Part shown: in pieces, positions 1-9,800 of the stretch
How positions within the stretch are numbered: position 1 is the first letter of the stretch
Layout: every line of letters starts with the position of its first letter
From: CAZMVU01 sp964569295
GTDB lineage: Bacteria > Hydrogenedentota > Hydrogenedentia > Hydrogenedentales > JAGMZX01
Direction: 5' to 3'
Length of the DNA stretch: 22,129 nucleotides
Assembly (NCBI GenBank): GCA_964569295.1
Contig: CAZMVU010000066.1
Span: forward strand, 1-22,129
Translations under genes and position numbers: made by a program
Notes under the pieces: generated by a model
What the model was told of the DNA's origin: nothing
Databases searched by the model: none
What the model saw: only the letters and a program-made list of their open reading frames with translations

Positions 1-28
1 CTCCCTGGTGCGGGTTACGTTGGGTTTC

Positions 29-53
29 GGCTCGCGGGTACGCTCGCCCTCCC
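29..53 (-). repeat. Dispersed GA-mismatch hairpin repeat, copy 1
   Basis: Read on the minus strand, this stretch has the arm GGCGAGCG, a 4-base loop, then CGCGAGCC. The arms pair as GGC/GCC and GCG/CGC with two opposed G-A mismatches in between. The same arms, embedded in nearly the same flanks (GGGAGGGCGAGCG before, GCCGAA after), occur on the plus strand at 21282-21309. Only the loop bases differ (TACC here, TCCT there). It lies just downstream of the ABC ATPase gene and may act at the 3' end of that operon. The family is not one I can name. Confidence 0.55.
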
Positions 54-80
54 TGTAAACGAGAATGCGCCCTGTCTTTA

Positions 81-93
81 GGGCCAACGGCCC
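81..93. other. Short GC hairpin downstream of the ABC operon
   Basis: GGGCC-AAC-GGCCC is a perfect 5-bp stem with a 3-base loop, 45 bases past the ATPase stop codon. No T-run follows on the minus strand, so it is only a weak candidate for a terminator of the 138-3230 operon. Confidence 0.2.
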
Positions 94-137
94 GTCCCAT
101 ATCAGCCCGGCCGCAGGCCCAGGTCACCCGGCTGCTC

Positions 138-821
138 TTACCCGTGAGCGTTGCTTTCGGCCATGGCCATGGGTGGTTTCAAGCGGCCCTCATGCAGGGT
201 GAGTGTGCGTGTAGCGAAGGGGTCGGCGTCGGCGCCGTGGGTGACCATCAGCACGGTGGCGCCATTCTGGTGGTAGTTGTGCAGGTGTTCCATGACGCGC
301 TGTGCATTCCCCGGGTCGAGGTTGCCCGTGGGCTCGTCGGCGAGGATGAGCGGCGGCTCGCCGACGAAGGCGCGGGCCAGGGCGGCGCGCTGCTTCTCGC
401 CCGCGCTCAACTCTGCGGGCCGATGCCGTGCGCGATGGTTCAAGCCCAGTTCGTCGATGATGGCGTCGATGCGCGTGTTTGGCATGTCCTTGCCGTGGAA
501 GCCTGCGAGGATGTTCTCACGCACGGTGAGATAGGGGATAAGGTGGAGCATCTGAAACACGAACCCGACTCGGGCGGCGCGTAGTTGGCTGCGCGCGGCG
601 CCGGACAGCGCGTACAGGTCGTTTTCCTCGAGCAGCACGCGGCCGGCGCTGGGGCGCAGCATGCCGCCGGCGCTGAGCAGCAGGGTGGATTTGCCGCAGC
701 CGCTCGGGCCTTTCACGAGCACGAACTCGCCGGGCGCGATGGCGATGGTCAGGTCTTCGAGGGCATGCACGGGGCTGCCGTTTTTCAGGTAGGTCTTGGT
801 TACCGCATCGAACCGCAGCAT
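138..821 (-). CDS. ABC transporter ATP-binding protein, LolD/MacB class
   Basis: A 227-aa cytoplasmic ATPase that should power the permease encoded immediately upstream. All ABC motifs are present: Walker A GPSGCGKST (residues 38-46), Q-loop Gln90, signature LSAGEKQ (138-144, a variant of LSGGQ), Walker B LILADEP (158-164), D-loop NLD (167-169) and H-loop His195. The length and the sequence ADEPTGNLD are typical of the LolD/MacB/FtsE group, which drives mechanotransmission-type export or lipoprotein release rather than classic import. The permease stop codon ends one base before this ATG, and a GAGGGAGG ribosome-binding site lies inside the end of the permease gene, so the two are translated as a unit. 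The substrate cannot be read from the sequence. Confidence 0.95.
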   Translation of the reverse strand: MLRFDAVTKTYLKNGSPVHALEDLTIAIAPGEFVLVKGPSGCGKSTLLLSAGGMLRPSAGRVLLEENDLYALSGAARSQLRAARVGFVFQMLHLIPYLTVRENILAGFHGKDMPNTRIDAIIDELGLNHRARHRPAELSAGEKQRAALARAFVGEPPLILADEPTGNLDPGNAQRVMEHLHNYHQNGATVLMVTHGADADPFATRTLTLHEGRLKPPMAMAESNAHG

Positions 822-822
822 A

Positions 823-1977
823 TTACGCCTCCCTCAGTACATCGGCAGGGTCCTGGGTAACGGCCAGCATGGCGGGGATAAGGCTCGCCAGGGCGGCGAA
901 GAGCGGCGCGGCCAGCAGCATCCCGGCTATGGTCATCAGGTCGGGACGAATGAGGTGCGCGGTCATTTGGAAGACCGCAGGGCCAAGCACGAGGGCGATC
1001 ACTGCGCCGATCGCGGACCCCACCACCGCGCCGGCCAGTCCGAGCAGGCAGGCCTTTGCAAGGAACAACCCGGCGATGTAGCGCGAATCGTAGCCGAGCG
1101 CACGCAGAATGCCGATCTCGGTACGGCGTTCGCGCACGTTGATCATGGCGAGCAGCCCGATCCACAACACGCTGGCAACGAGGGCAAGCGGCATGACGAG
1201 GGCGAGGTAGTCTTCGATCATGAAACGTTGTTTCTCGCGCACCTCCGCAGCCTCGCTCATGCGAATGACCTTCGCTTCGGGAAGAATGCCGGCAAGTTGT
1301 TCGCGCAGCATGGCGAGGTTGTCGAGTCCCCGCTCGGCGCACAGGCACTCGAGGGCCATGATCTCGTTGATGCGGCCCGGCATGTCCACCAGTGCCTGCA
1401 CATCGTCGAGGTGCGCGTAGATGCGCACGTCGTCCATGCCGCCGGCTTCCGCGAGAATTTTGTTGACAGCGAAGCGGCGGCCGTCAAGCTCGACGCCGGC
1501 ATCGTCTGCGGTGGTTACGTCCAGCACACGTGCCGCGTGGTAACCGAGGGTCACGGTCCCCGGCGGCACGGGCGGCGCCATGGGCCGTTTGCGGCGGCCG
1601 GGCGGGACCACCTCCGGTGCGATGCCAGACAGGATGAGGGGGTGTCCATGCGCGGTATAGGGTTGGTGAAGCGTGGCGACGAGGTGATTGTAGGAGATGC
1701 CCTCCTGATCCGCGAAGCGCTGGGCGTAGTCTTCCGGCATGGTTTCCTGCACATAACCGCGCGTCCACAGCACCGTCTCGGCGGCGTCCTCGGGAATGAT
1801 GCGCAGGTTGAAACCCATGTCGCGCATGATGCGGATGGTTTCTTGGTTCGCCGCTTCGGTGAGCATGTTGAAGCCGACATACAGCGCGATGGCCAGCGCG
1901 ATCGCGGTTATAGCCAGCAGCGCGCCGATCTTGCGGTGCATGAGTTCGCGTAGCGTCATGCGGAGTACACGGTTCAT
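823..1977 (-). CDS. ABC transporter permease, FtsX/MacB-like
   Basis: A 384-aa inner-membrane permease, partner of the downstream ATPase. It has one N-terminal helix (about residues 7-30, rich in Ala/Ile/Leu), a periplasmic domain of roughly 210 residues, then three C-terminal helices. Between the second and third helices is the FtsX-domain signature RERRTEIGILRALGYDSRYI. The protein ends in PADVLREA, as FtsX/LolC/MacB permeases commonly do. I chose the ATG at 1977 rather than an in-frame codon 33 bases upstream, because this ATG overlaps the stop of the preceding gene as TGATG, a translational-coupling arrangement. Only one permease gene is present, so the transporter is probably a homodimer like MacB rather than a LolC/LolE heterodimer. 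Confidence 0.92.
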   Translation of the reverse strand: MNRVLRMTLRELMHRKIGALLAITAIALAIALYVGFNMLTEAANQETIRIMRDMGFNLRIIPEDAAETVLWTRGYVQETMPEDYAQRFADQEGISYNHLVATLHQPYTAHGHPLILSGIAPEVVPPGRRKRPMAPPVPPGTVTLGYHAARVLDVTTADDAGVELDGRRFAVNKILAEAGGMDDVRIYAHLDDVQALVDMPGRINEIMALECLCAERGLDNLAMLREQLAGILPEAKVIRMSEAAEVREKQRFMIEDYLALVMPLALVASVLWIGLLAMINVRERRTEIGILRALGYDSRYIAGLFLAKACLLGLAGAVVGSAIGAVIALVLGPAVFQMTAHLIRPDLMTIAGMLLAAPLFAALASLIPAMLAVTQDPADVLREA

Positions 1978-3230
1978 CAGGCCCCTCCACGGTATGCGGC
2001 GTGCCGCCACCAGAGCACGCCGAGGACTGCTGCGTTTACACCGGCAAGTGCGCCGAGCACAACGAGTATGCCCTGGAGGCCCGAGCGTTTTCCGGATTCC
2101 CGGGGCTGGGTTGTGGTGGTTATGGGGCGTGTTTTCTGCGCTGTTGCCGCCTCCTCGCGTTCTTCCGGCGGTACGTTCTGCGCCGCCTCTTCGGCCCCGT
2201 CGGCCAGGAGCGTTTCCAATGAAACCTCGCGGTATCCTGTGGTGGGGACGTTGGCCGGGGCCGTCTCGTTATCTTCCGTGAACGATGCGGACTGCGCCAG
2301 TATCTGGCGCATTTCGAGGGCGACCATGGGATTCTCCGGGTCGAAACCGAGTGCTTTGGCGATACGCGCCTTGGTTTCCCGCGGCCAGGCCAGGGGAACC
2401 ACGGGCCCTTGCATCCAACTGGGATCGAGGCCGCATTCGCACGAGGCGCCCGCCAACGTGAACACGTCGGCCATCCTGCCGGCCTCGATCTGCCCGCCCC
2501 GGAAGACCGGACCGAATCGGCGGGCGTGCCCGAAAACCGCCGCGAGTTGCGGGTCGCCCGGCAGGGCGTCTGGTTCGATGCCCAGGCTCCAAAGCAGCAC
2601 CCGCTCGGCACGGAAGTCTTCCTCGGCGATTTCGATAAGCTGCACCCCCTTCTCTGTGGGCCGTTCGAGCGTGGGGAGACGCCGTGCGGCTCGCGCGATG
2701 GCCTCGTTTAGCCGGGCGCGCGTGCGGTTCGTGGCCGCCGGGTCGGCGCCATGCACGAAAACCGCGGCGCATAAATGCTCGGGCATGGCCGCCCGGAGGG
2801 CAGTCTGCCCCTTCGAACCAAGGACGGCCTGCGCCAGCGCTGCCGCCACATTATCCGTATCGGGAACCTTCAGCGAGAGTGTCCGTCCATCGGGCGCCAC
2901 GAGGACCGCGGCGGGCAACGGCGCCTCACCGCGATGCGCATGGGCCGGGTCCTGGGGGCTGGTTACCGATTCACATCGCACGCCGCTTTCGCGAAAGGCC
3001 TTGTCGAATTCAGCCTGAGGCGAATCCCCGGCTTCCTGCGCCCGGTCATTAGGTGGATAGTAGTAGAGTGTGGGGGATTGGGTGTCCAGCTTGACGAAAG
3101 CGACCTCGCGTACGGAATACCGGCAGGCATGGGCGGGCACTGCCCCGAGCAAAAAACACAGCGCCAGCAACCATGACAACGGCGAACCAGACCGCAGGCT
3201 GGTAGACGTAGTATGCGGTGTAATCATCAT
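1977..3230 (-). CDS. Exported, membrane-anchored CxC protein (unknown function), first gene of ABC operon
   Basis: This 417-aa protein matches no family I can name. It has an N-terminal signal sequence (hydrophobic core about residues 19-33, ending VPAHA), with Cys36 as the first residue after the probable cleavage site. A mixed alpha/beta region follows, with a strand-like PAAVLVAPDGRTLSL (106-120) that resembles thioredoxin-fold proteins. Next come a conserved block ending in Cys264-Glu-Cys266, a low-complexity Ala/Glu/Thr-rich linker, and one C-terminal helix (about 387-407) with a short basic tail. The block AVFGHARRFGPVFRGGQIEA before the CxC aligns with the predicted lipoprotein at 10636-11568, so the two are diverged homologues. 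Its stop codon overlaps the permease start (TGATG). It is probably the periplasmic partner of the transporter. Confidence 0.85.
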   Translation of the reverse strand: MMITPHTTSTSLRSGSPLSWLLALCFLLGAVPAHACRYSVREVAFVKLDTQSPTLYYYPPNDRAQEAGDSPQAEFDKAFRESGVRCESVTSPQDPAHAHRGEAPLPAAVLVAPDGRTLSLKVPDTDNVAAALAQAVLGSKGQTALRAAMPEHLCAAVFVHGADPAATNRTRARLNEAIARAARRLPTLERPTEKGVQLIEIAEEDFRAERVLLWSLGIEPDALPGDPQLAAVFGHARRFGPVFRGGQIEAGRMADVFTLAGASCECGLDPSWMQGPVVPLAWPRETKARIAKALGFDPENPMVALEMRQILAQSASFTEDNETAPANVPTTGYREVSLETLLADGAEEAAQNVPPEEREEAATAQKTRPITTTTQPRESGKRSGLQGILVVLGALAGVNAAVLGVLWWRHAAYRGGA

Positions 3231-3272
3231 CGAGAAAAAGTTTCCGGTTGGAATTTAGCTTCGAAAAGGCTC

Positions 3273-3301
3273 ATGCTACTTGGTGTCTGTGCATTGTTCA
3301 A
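3273..3301 (-). promoter_or_regulatory. Candidate sigma-70-type promoter for the minus-strand CxC/ABC operon
   Basis: On the minus strand, TTGAAC (3301-3296) is separated by exactly 17 bases from TAGCAT (3278-3273). Each box matches its consensus at 4 of 6 positions. The -10 box lies about 43 bases upstream of the start codon at 3230. I saw no equally good pair for the plus-strand gene in the same divergent region (3231-3466). Confidence 0.35.
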
Positions 3302-3466
3302 GTCCGCGCTCTGCGATCGGCCGCCCGACACGACATGAAGTAGGCCCAGTGACCTCGAAGAGGGGATTGGGCCGGATTGGGCGGTCCGCAGACAGAAACC
3401 ATGGATGGCGTGCAGTGTGGCGGGGCTGGGGCACACGACGGGATTGTTACTGAGAGGTTTGAAATA

Positions 3467-6400
3467 ATGAGCAAGAATATTCTGGTATTGGCGTTGTTGT
3501 GCGCATGCGCGCTGCCGGCTTCCGGCGGCGACTGGCCTACCTACCGGAAGGATGCTGCGCGCAGTGGTATCGCGTCCGAGCCGCTTGCACCGCCGCTCCA
3601 TGCGCAGTGGGTCTTTCAGCCGCGTCATGCGCCCAAACCCGCTTGGCCGGCGCCCGCGCGACACGACTATTTCCACAAGCTGTTCAGCCTCTCACCGGCT
3701 GTCACCTATGACCGGGCATTCCATGTGAGCATCGCCGAGGGACTCGTGTATTTCGGATCCTCAGCCGACGATGGGGTGTACGCGCTCGATGCGGCCACGG
3801 GCGCCGTGCGCTGGCGATTTCACACCCGGGGCCCGGTACGGCTCGCCCCGACCTACGCCAGCGGCCGCGTCTACTTCGGGTCGGACGATGGCCGTGTGTA
3901 CTGCCTTGATGCGCAGAAAGGCACGAAATACTGGTCCTGGATGCCGCCGGGTACACTGCGGCTCATCCCGGGCAACGGCCGGCTCGTCTCGGACCGGCCG
4001 GTGCGATCGGGGGTGTTGGTGAAGGACGGCCTCGCTTATGTGTGCGCGGGTATTTTCCCGACGCAGACGGTGTATATCTGCGCATTGAACGCGGAGACCG
4101 GGACCCCGGAATGGATCGTCGAGAGCGGGGCCGTATCGCCGCAAGGGTATCTGCTGGCGTCCGAGTCGTTTTTGTTCGTGCCCACCGGGCGGACGAATCC
4201 GCAGGTGTTCGCCCGCGCAACGGGGAAAGATCTGGGTGCGATCGAGGGCAATGGCGGCACCTTCGCCTTGCTTACCGGCGATCACCTCTTGAATGGGCCG
4301 GGCCGCGACAACAAAGACGCTGTGGCCGCGGCCGACACCCGCACGCGCGAGTCACTGGCTTCGTTCCCGGGGACGGGACTCGTGGTCGATGGACATATGG
4401 CCTACTTGCAGTCGGAGGAAGGGCTCACCGCGCTGGACCGCGCCCGCCATGTCGAGGCATCCATCGCGCGGCGCAAGCTTAACGGGCGCCTGGATGGGCT
4501 CTCCGATGCGTTGAAAGAAGCGCGCGCACGCGGCGATAAGGAGCAGACAGAAAAGCTCGGTGCCCGGATCGGGGATATCGAGGCGCGGCTTGCTGAGATA
4601 CCGGCCGGCCCCGATGAATGTGCTATCTGGCGCACGGAGACTCCCTGTCCGCACGGCCTCATTCTTGCCGGCGATACGCTGTTTGCCGGCGGCGATGGTT
4701 TCGTTATCGGGGTGCGTGCAGAAGACGGCGAAGAGCTCTGGAAAGCCCCGGTGTCCGGAAGCGCCTATGGGCTGGCGGTGGCGGATGGCCGGCTCTACGT
4801 CAGTACCGACGCGGGAACCATCCACTGCTTTGCGCCTGCGGAAAAAGATGCCGCCGACGAGATTCCTCAACCCGAGGCGCCCCTGCCCTACGGGGACGAC
4901 CCGCACGAAGCACGCGCCGCGGCGCGGGAGCTGGCCCAGGGTGTGGGAATCGACCGGGGTTACGCCCTGCTCATTGCACCGCCTCACCTGGAGCTGGCAT
5001 GCGGTCTCATCGAGGAAACGCACCTTGACCTGGCGCTTGTCATGCCGGATGCCATCGAAGCCGCGCGCGCCACGGAAAAACTAGCGGCCAGCGGCCGGTA
5101 TGGCGACCGGGTATCGGTATGGACTTGGGAAGATATGGCCGCACTGCCTGTGAGCACGGGCATCGCCAATCTCGTCATCGTTTATCCCGGCGCCGCGGGA
5201 CAAATGCCGGTCTCCGCTGCCGAGGCGGTGCGCGTGGCGCGTCCTTTTGGGGGGACGGTCGTGGCTGGCGCAACCGGCACCGCGGCCGCGTGGTTCGCCA
5301 ACAGCGCGGTGGAAACCACGAAGGTGCCGGATGCGGCGGGCGCCTGGCTTGCCCATAGCCGGGGTCCGGTGCCGGGCGCGGGGGAGTGGACGCAACTCTA
5401 CGCAGATGCGGGCCACACCGCGTGCAGCCACGACACCCTGCGGGGACCATTCGCGGTGCAATGGTTCGGACAGCCCGGCCCGCGCCCAATGGTCGACCGC
5501 CATCACCGCCCCATGTCGTCGCTGTTCAAGGACGGCCGCCTGTTCGTCACCGGCGACAACCGGGTAATCACCGTGGATGCCTACAACGGGGCGCCCTTGT
5601 GGGAACGCGAGGTGCCGGAGTCGCGCCGCATTGGCGCACTCAAGAACGCCGGTCACCAACTCGTGGCGGAAAAGACGCTGCACGTCCTTACCGGAAACGA
5701 CTGCTGGCTGCTCGATGTGGCCACGGGCGATAGCCGGGGTATGTTGAGTGCGCCCAAGCTGGTGGAGGGGCCACAGGAGTGGGGCTACCTCAACTTCTGC
5801 GGCGATCTTCTTTTGGGGTCGGCGCAGTTTTCGGGCGCGTCGTTCAGCGAACAGAGCATTTTCACATGCTCCTTGCTCGAGGGCGATTATCGGCCGGTGA
5901 TCATCAGCCAGGCACTGTTTGCGATTGACCGCGAAACAGGCGGCCCGGCCTGGACCCGGGACGGCGGCGCGTACATGAACACGGCCATGGCGCTTGCCGG
6001 CGAACGCTTCTGCTTCATCGAAGCGCGAGGTGCGAAGGCGCGCGAGGATGAGAAAGGGCGCATGCGCATCGACGAGTTTCTCGAGGACGAGACACGACTC
6101 GCCGCTGTGGATGCCGCGTCGGGCGCGTTGGCCTGGGAACGCACCGAGGCCTATCCCTTCGAGCACATCCTGTTTATAAGCGCTACGCCCGAGGTCGTGC
6201 TTGTTTCGGGCACCTACAACAAGAAGGTAGACGATGAAATGCAGGTGTTCTACCACCTTTTCGCCTACCGGACGCGTGATGGCGAACCCATGTGGGATAC
6301 ACCGTTCCGTGCTGTCAATATCCGCGGTACAGATTTCACGGCCCCCGGCGGCACCCATGGCGAGAACTGGCAACACCCGGTCATCCTGGGCGGCACCGTA

Positions 6401-6760
6401 TATGCCCGGCCCTATGCCTTCGACCTTGCCACCGGCGAGAAGAAGGATTACATGCTCTACCGTGGCGGTCACGGCTGCGGCGGGCTCACCGCGTCCGCCC
6501 ACTACCTGTACGGGCGCGGCGGCAACCCGCGTGCCTACCCCACCGACGTCACGGAAACCGAAGGTATCGCGCTCACGCGGGCCTCGCGGCCGGGGTGCTG
6601 GCTCAACATCATTCCTGCCGGCGGCCTTGTGCTTATTCCCGAATCGAGTTCCGGCTGCACCTGCGCCTACCCGATTCAGACATCGCTGGCATTGGCGCCG
6701 CATGCTTGGGCCTTTCCCAAAGACATGCAATTCGCCGGCCGCCGTGAAACCAGCCCCTGA
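3467..6760 (+). CDS. Exported PQQ-type beta-propeller protein with degenerate methyltransferase insert
   Basis: A 1097-aa exported protein. The start at 3467 is preceded by GAGAGG with 9-base spacing and opens a signal peptide (MSKNILVLALLCACALPASG), with mature protein from GDWPTYRKDAARSG. The first propeller shows blades such as GLVYFGSSADDGVYALDAAT and GRVYFGSDDGRVYCLDA. A charged coiled-coil-like insert spans about residues 324-378. A Rossmann-like segment (about 495-610) resembles the SAM methyltransferase domain usual in planctomycete propeller proteins, but the glycine-rich SAM loop is replaced by LLIAPPHLELA. A second propeller begins near GEWTQLYADAGHTACSHDTL. The C terminus carries the family's GCGG, GCW and Cys1064-Thr-Cys1066 (SGCTCAYPIQTSLAL) signatures. 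It is first of a plus-strand gene set and paralogous to the next gene. The ligand is unknown; PQQ binding itself is not shown. Confidence 0.9.
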   Translation: MSKNILVLALLCACALPASGGDWPTYRKDAARSGIASEPLAPPLHAQWVFQPRHAPKPAWPAPARHDYFHKLFSLSPAVTYDRAFHVSIAEGLVYFGSSADDGVYALDAATGAVRWRFHTRGPVRLAPTYASGRVYFGSDDGRVYCLDAQKGTKYWSWMPPGTLRLIPGNGRLVSDRPVRSGVLVKDGLAYVCAGIFPTQTVYICALNAETGTPEWIVESGAVSPQGYLLASESFLFVPTGRTNPQVFARATGKDLGAIEGNGGTFALLTGDHLLNGPGRDNKDAVAAADTRTRESLASFPGTGLVVDGHMAYLQSEEGLTALDRARHVEASIARRKLNGRLDGLSDALKEARARGDKEQTEKLGARIGDIEARLAEIPAGPDECAIWRTETPCPHGLILAGDTLFAGGDGFVIGVRAEDGEELWKAPVSGSAYGLAVADGRLYVSTDAGTIHCFAPAEKDAADEIPQPEAPLPYGDDPHEARAAARELAQGVGIDRGYALLIAPPHLELACGLIEETHLDLALVMPDAIEAARATEKLAASGRYGDRVSVWTWEDMAALPVSTGIANLVIVYPGAAGQMPVSAAEAVRVARPFGGTVVAGATGTAAAWFANSAVETTKVPDAAGAWLAHSRGPVPGAGEWTQLYADAGHTACSHDTLRGPFAVQWFGQPGPRPMVDRHHRPMSSLFKDGRLFVTGDNRVITVDAYNGAPLWEREVPESRRIGALKNAGHQLVAEKTLHVLTGNDCWLLDVATGDSRGMLSAPKLVEGPQEWGYLNFCGDLLLGSAQFSGASFSEQSIFTCSLLEGDYRPVIISQALFAIDRETGGPAWTRDGGAYMNTAMALAGERFCFIEARGAKAREDEKGRMRIDEFLEDETRLAAVDAASGALAWERTEAYPFEHILFISATPEVVLVSGTYNKKVDDEMQVFYHLFAYRTRDGEPMWDTPFRAVNIRGTDFTAPGGTHGENWQHPVILGGTVYARPYAFDLATGEKKDYMLYRGGHGCGGLTASAHYLYGRGGNPRAYPTDVTETEGIALTRASRPGCWLNIIPAGGLVLIPESSSGCTCAYPIQTSLALAPHAWAFPKDMQFAGRRETSP

Positions 6761-6850
6761 GGCCGCCGGTCTTATACCAATGGCTTATGCACGGTTTAGC
6801 GGAAGACTTGTTGAAGGATCGCCCGGTGCCGACGTGGAAGTTTCGTGTTT

Positions 6851-9800
6851 ATGAGAAAAGTTTTTACACGCACGGTTTTTTTTGCACTCATTGTGCTGCA
6901 TCTACCCGCGGGCGCCGCCGATTGGCCCATGTGGCGATACGATGCCGCCCGCACCGCCATGTCCCCCGAACGGCTTCCCGAACGGCTGGATTTGGCCTGG
7001 TCGCGCCAGTTTACGCCGCGCGAACCCTGCTGGGACGACCCGTTGAACCGGGACCTCATGCCCTACGACCACGTTTTCGAGCCGGTGGTCATGGGCGACC
7101 TTATGTTTGTCGGATTCAACGACGCGGATAAACTGATCGCGCTGGATACAGAAACCGGGGAGACCGTCTGGACGCACTACGTAGACGGGCCGGTGCGGAT
7201 GCCCGCCGCCGCCCGGGACGGTTCGGTTTTCTTCACCGCGGACGACGGTTACCTTCATTGTCTCGATGCGGCCACCGGCGAGCGCCGTTGGCGGTTCCAG
7301 GGCGCTCCCTACGACCGGCGGATTCTGGGCAACCGGCGGCTCATTTCGACTTGGCCCGGCCGCGGGGCGCCGGTAGTGGTGGATGATGTGGTCTACTTCG
7401 GCGCCGGTATCTGGCCGTTTATGGGGACCTTTCTCTACGCGGTCGATGCAGCCACGGGCGGCCTGGTGTGGCGCAATGAACATGACGGCTTACGCTATAT
7501 GCTGCAGCCGCATAACGCGCCGTCTTTCGCCGGGGTCGCGCCGCACGGCGTGTTCGTCGCCCTGGACGACCGCTTGCTTGTGCCGGGCGGCCGGTCAGTG
7601 CCTGCATGTTTCGACCGGAACACCGGCGAGTTTCAGTATTATGAACTTGCGGAGAGCGGCAAGACCGGCGGCGTTTTCGTCGCGGCGAGCGAGAAGGCCT
7701 TCTTCGCCCATCACCGGGAGAAGGTGACCAGTCTCTACGCCATGGACTCTGGGGAGAAACTGGTTGCCGAAATCGGCCACCAACCGGTACTCGCCGGTTC
7801 CCGGGCCTACTTGTCCGGGCCATCCGTGACCGCCCTCGATCTCGATGCCGTGGCCGACCAGCCCAAGAAGGCCGGCGATGCACGGCTGTGGGAAGTGCAA
7901 GCCGATGCCTCCGGCGATCTCATCGGCGCTGGTGATTTGCTCTATGCGGGCGGTGGAAACACGATTTCGGCGATTCGCTTACCGGAGGACGAGGAGCAAC
8001 CGGCGGTTGCGTGGGCCGTACAGGTGGCGGGCACTGTCGAGCGATTACTCGCTGCGAACGAAAAACTGTTCGCAGTAACGCGGGAGGGGGAAATACTCGC
8101 CTTCGATAATTCCGGCCGCACCCCCCAGGCCATCACCGAGTCATCCCCTGATACCAAGGTGGATGCGGCAAGCACGCGCACCGCAGAGACACTGCTCGCC
8201 AACGTAAACGATGACGCGGGCTACGCACTGGTCTACGGTGATCCAGGGGCGCCGTTTCTCGAGGCGTTGCTCAATCTTACGGCTTTCCACGTAATCGCCG
8301 TGGTTGCGGACGCGGCACGGGTAAAAAGCCTGCACGCCCATTTCGATGCCCTCGGCGCCTACGGTCATTCCATCGCCGTTCATCACGGAACCATCGCATC
8401 GTTTTCTGCGCCGCCCTACCTTGCATCGCTCACCTTGATTACGCCCGGCGCCATGGAAAAGGATGCGGACCTGCCGGAACTCGTGGCCAACGTGTTCCAG
8501 TCGCTGCGCCCCTATGGCGGCCAAGCGTTTTTCGGCGCCCACGGCGCTCTGGCGGCGCCAGATATCCAAGCCGCTGTCGAAGCGCGGGCGTTGCAGGGCG
8601 CCACGGTTTCCCAGGAGAAGGATCGCATCCTTCTCGAACGGGCGGGGCCCTTGCCCGGCGCGGCTGCGTGGACACACCATCTCGGCAGCATTGCGCAGAC
8701 CGGCAAATCAGACGACATGCGGGTCAAACTGCCGCTCGGGCTGCTGTGGTTCGGCGGTAATTCGAACCTCGATGTGCTGCCGCGGCATGGGCATGGCCCG
8801 AGTGAGCAGGTCATAGGCGGGCGCCTATTCATTCAGGGTACCGATTGCCTGAGTGCGCGGGATGTGTACACGGGCCGCGTCATCTGGAAGCGCGATCTGC
8901 CCGGCCTGAACAGTTTCGGCATATTCTACGACGAAACTCTGCAAGACACGCCCACCAGCACCGCCTATAACCAAGTGCATCTGCCCGGCGCGAATATCCG
9001 GGGGACGAACTTTGTGGTCACCGAGGATCACGTTTACATTATTGTCGATCGTGCATGCCTGGTGCTGGATGCGGCAACCGGCGCGACACAGGATACATTT
9101 GCCCTGCCGCCTGCCAGCGAGCATGTGCGCATCGATCCGCAGTGGGGCTATATCGGCGTTTATGAAGACATTCTGTTGGGCGGCGCGGATTTCGCCCGCT
9201 TTTCCGAACTGCTGCCGGACCACAACCCCGAAGAACCCACATGGGAGAACTTCGACTACAGCGCCAGTAAGCGTCTCGTCGCGTTGAACCGGCACACGGG
9301 CGGCGTGCGCTGGCAAGTCGCGGCGGAGGCGGCCTTTCTGCACAACGGCATCGCGGCGGGTGCAGGCCGGGTGTATTGCCTGGACAAAGCCCCGCCGCAC
9401 CTCACCGGCTTGCTGCGCCGGCGCGGCATCACGGCGGGCAGCACCCAGCGCTTGCTCGCGCTCGATGTGCAAACCGGGGCCGTTATCTGGGAAGACACCG
9501 AGACGCCCTTCGGCTCATTCCTCAACTACAGCGAAGCGCACGACATTCTACTCCAGGCGACACGCCCTTCGCGCGATCAGGTGCGTGGCGAAAGAGGCAA
9601 GCGCATGGTGGCTTACCGTGGTGCTACGGGCGAGGTGCTATGGGAAATGAAGTACCCCTACAGCACCTTCCCGTTGATTCACAACGATCACATCATTACG
9701 GAGAATGGCATGTTCAGCCTCGCCACCGGCAAACCGCTCAACCGCGATCATCCGCTTACGGCTGAAAGCACGCCCTGGCGGTGGCGCCGTGAATACGGCT

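Noticed and set aside
81..93. Strong rho-independent terminator for the ABC operon
   Set aside because: The hairpin has only 5 bp and lacks a T-run, so it is kept only as a weak hairpin feature.
796..1953. 385-codon open frame on the plus strand
   Set aside because: It is antisense to the FtsX-type permease, is rich in His/Gly/Arg as expected for a GC-rich shadow, and matches no family.
5081..6730. 549-codon open frame on the minus strand
   Set aside because: It is antisense to the second half of propeller protein 1, which has clear family signatures; no ribosome-binding site or recognisable motif in the antisense frame.
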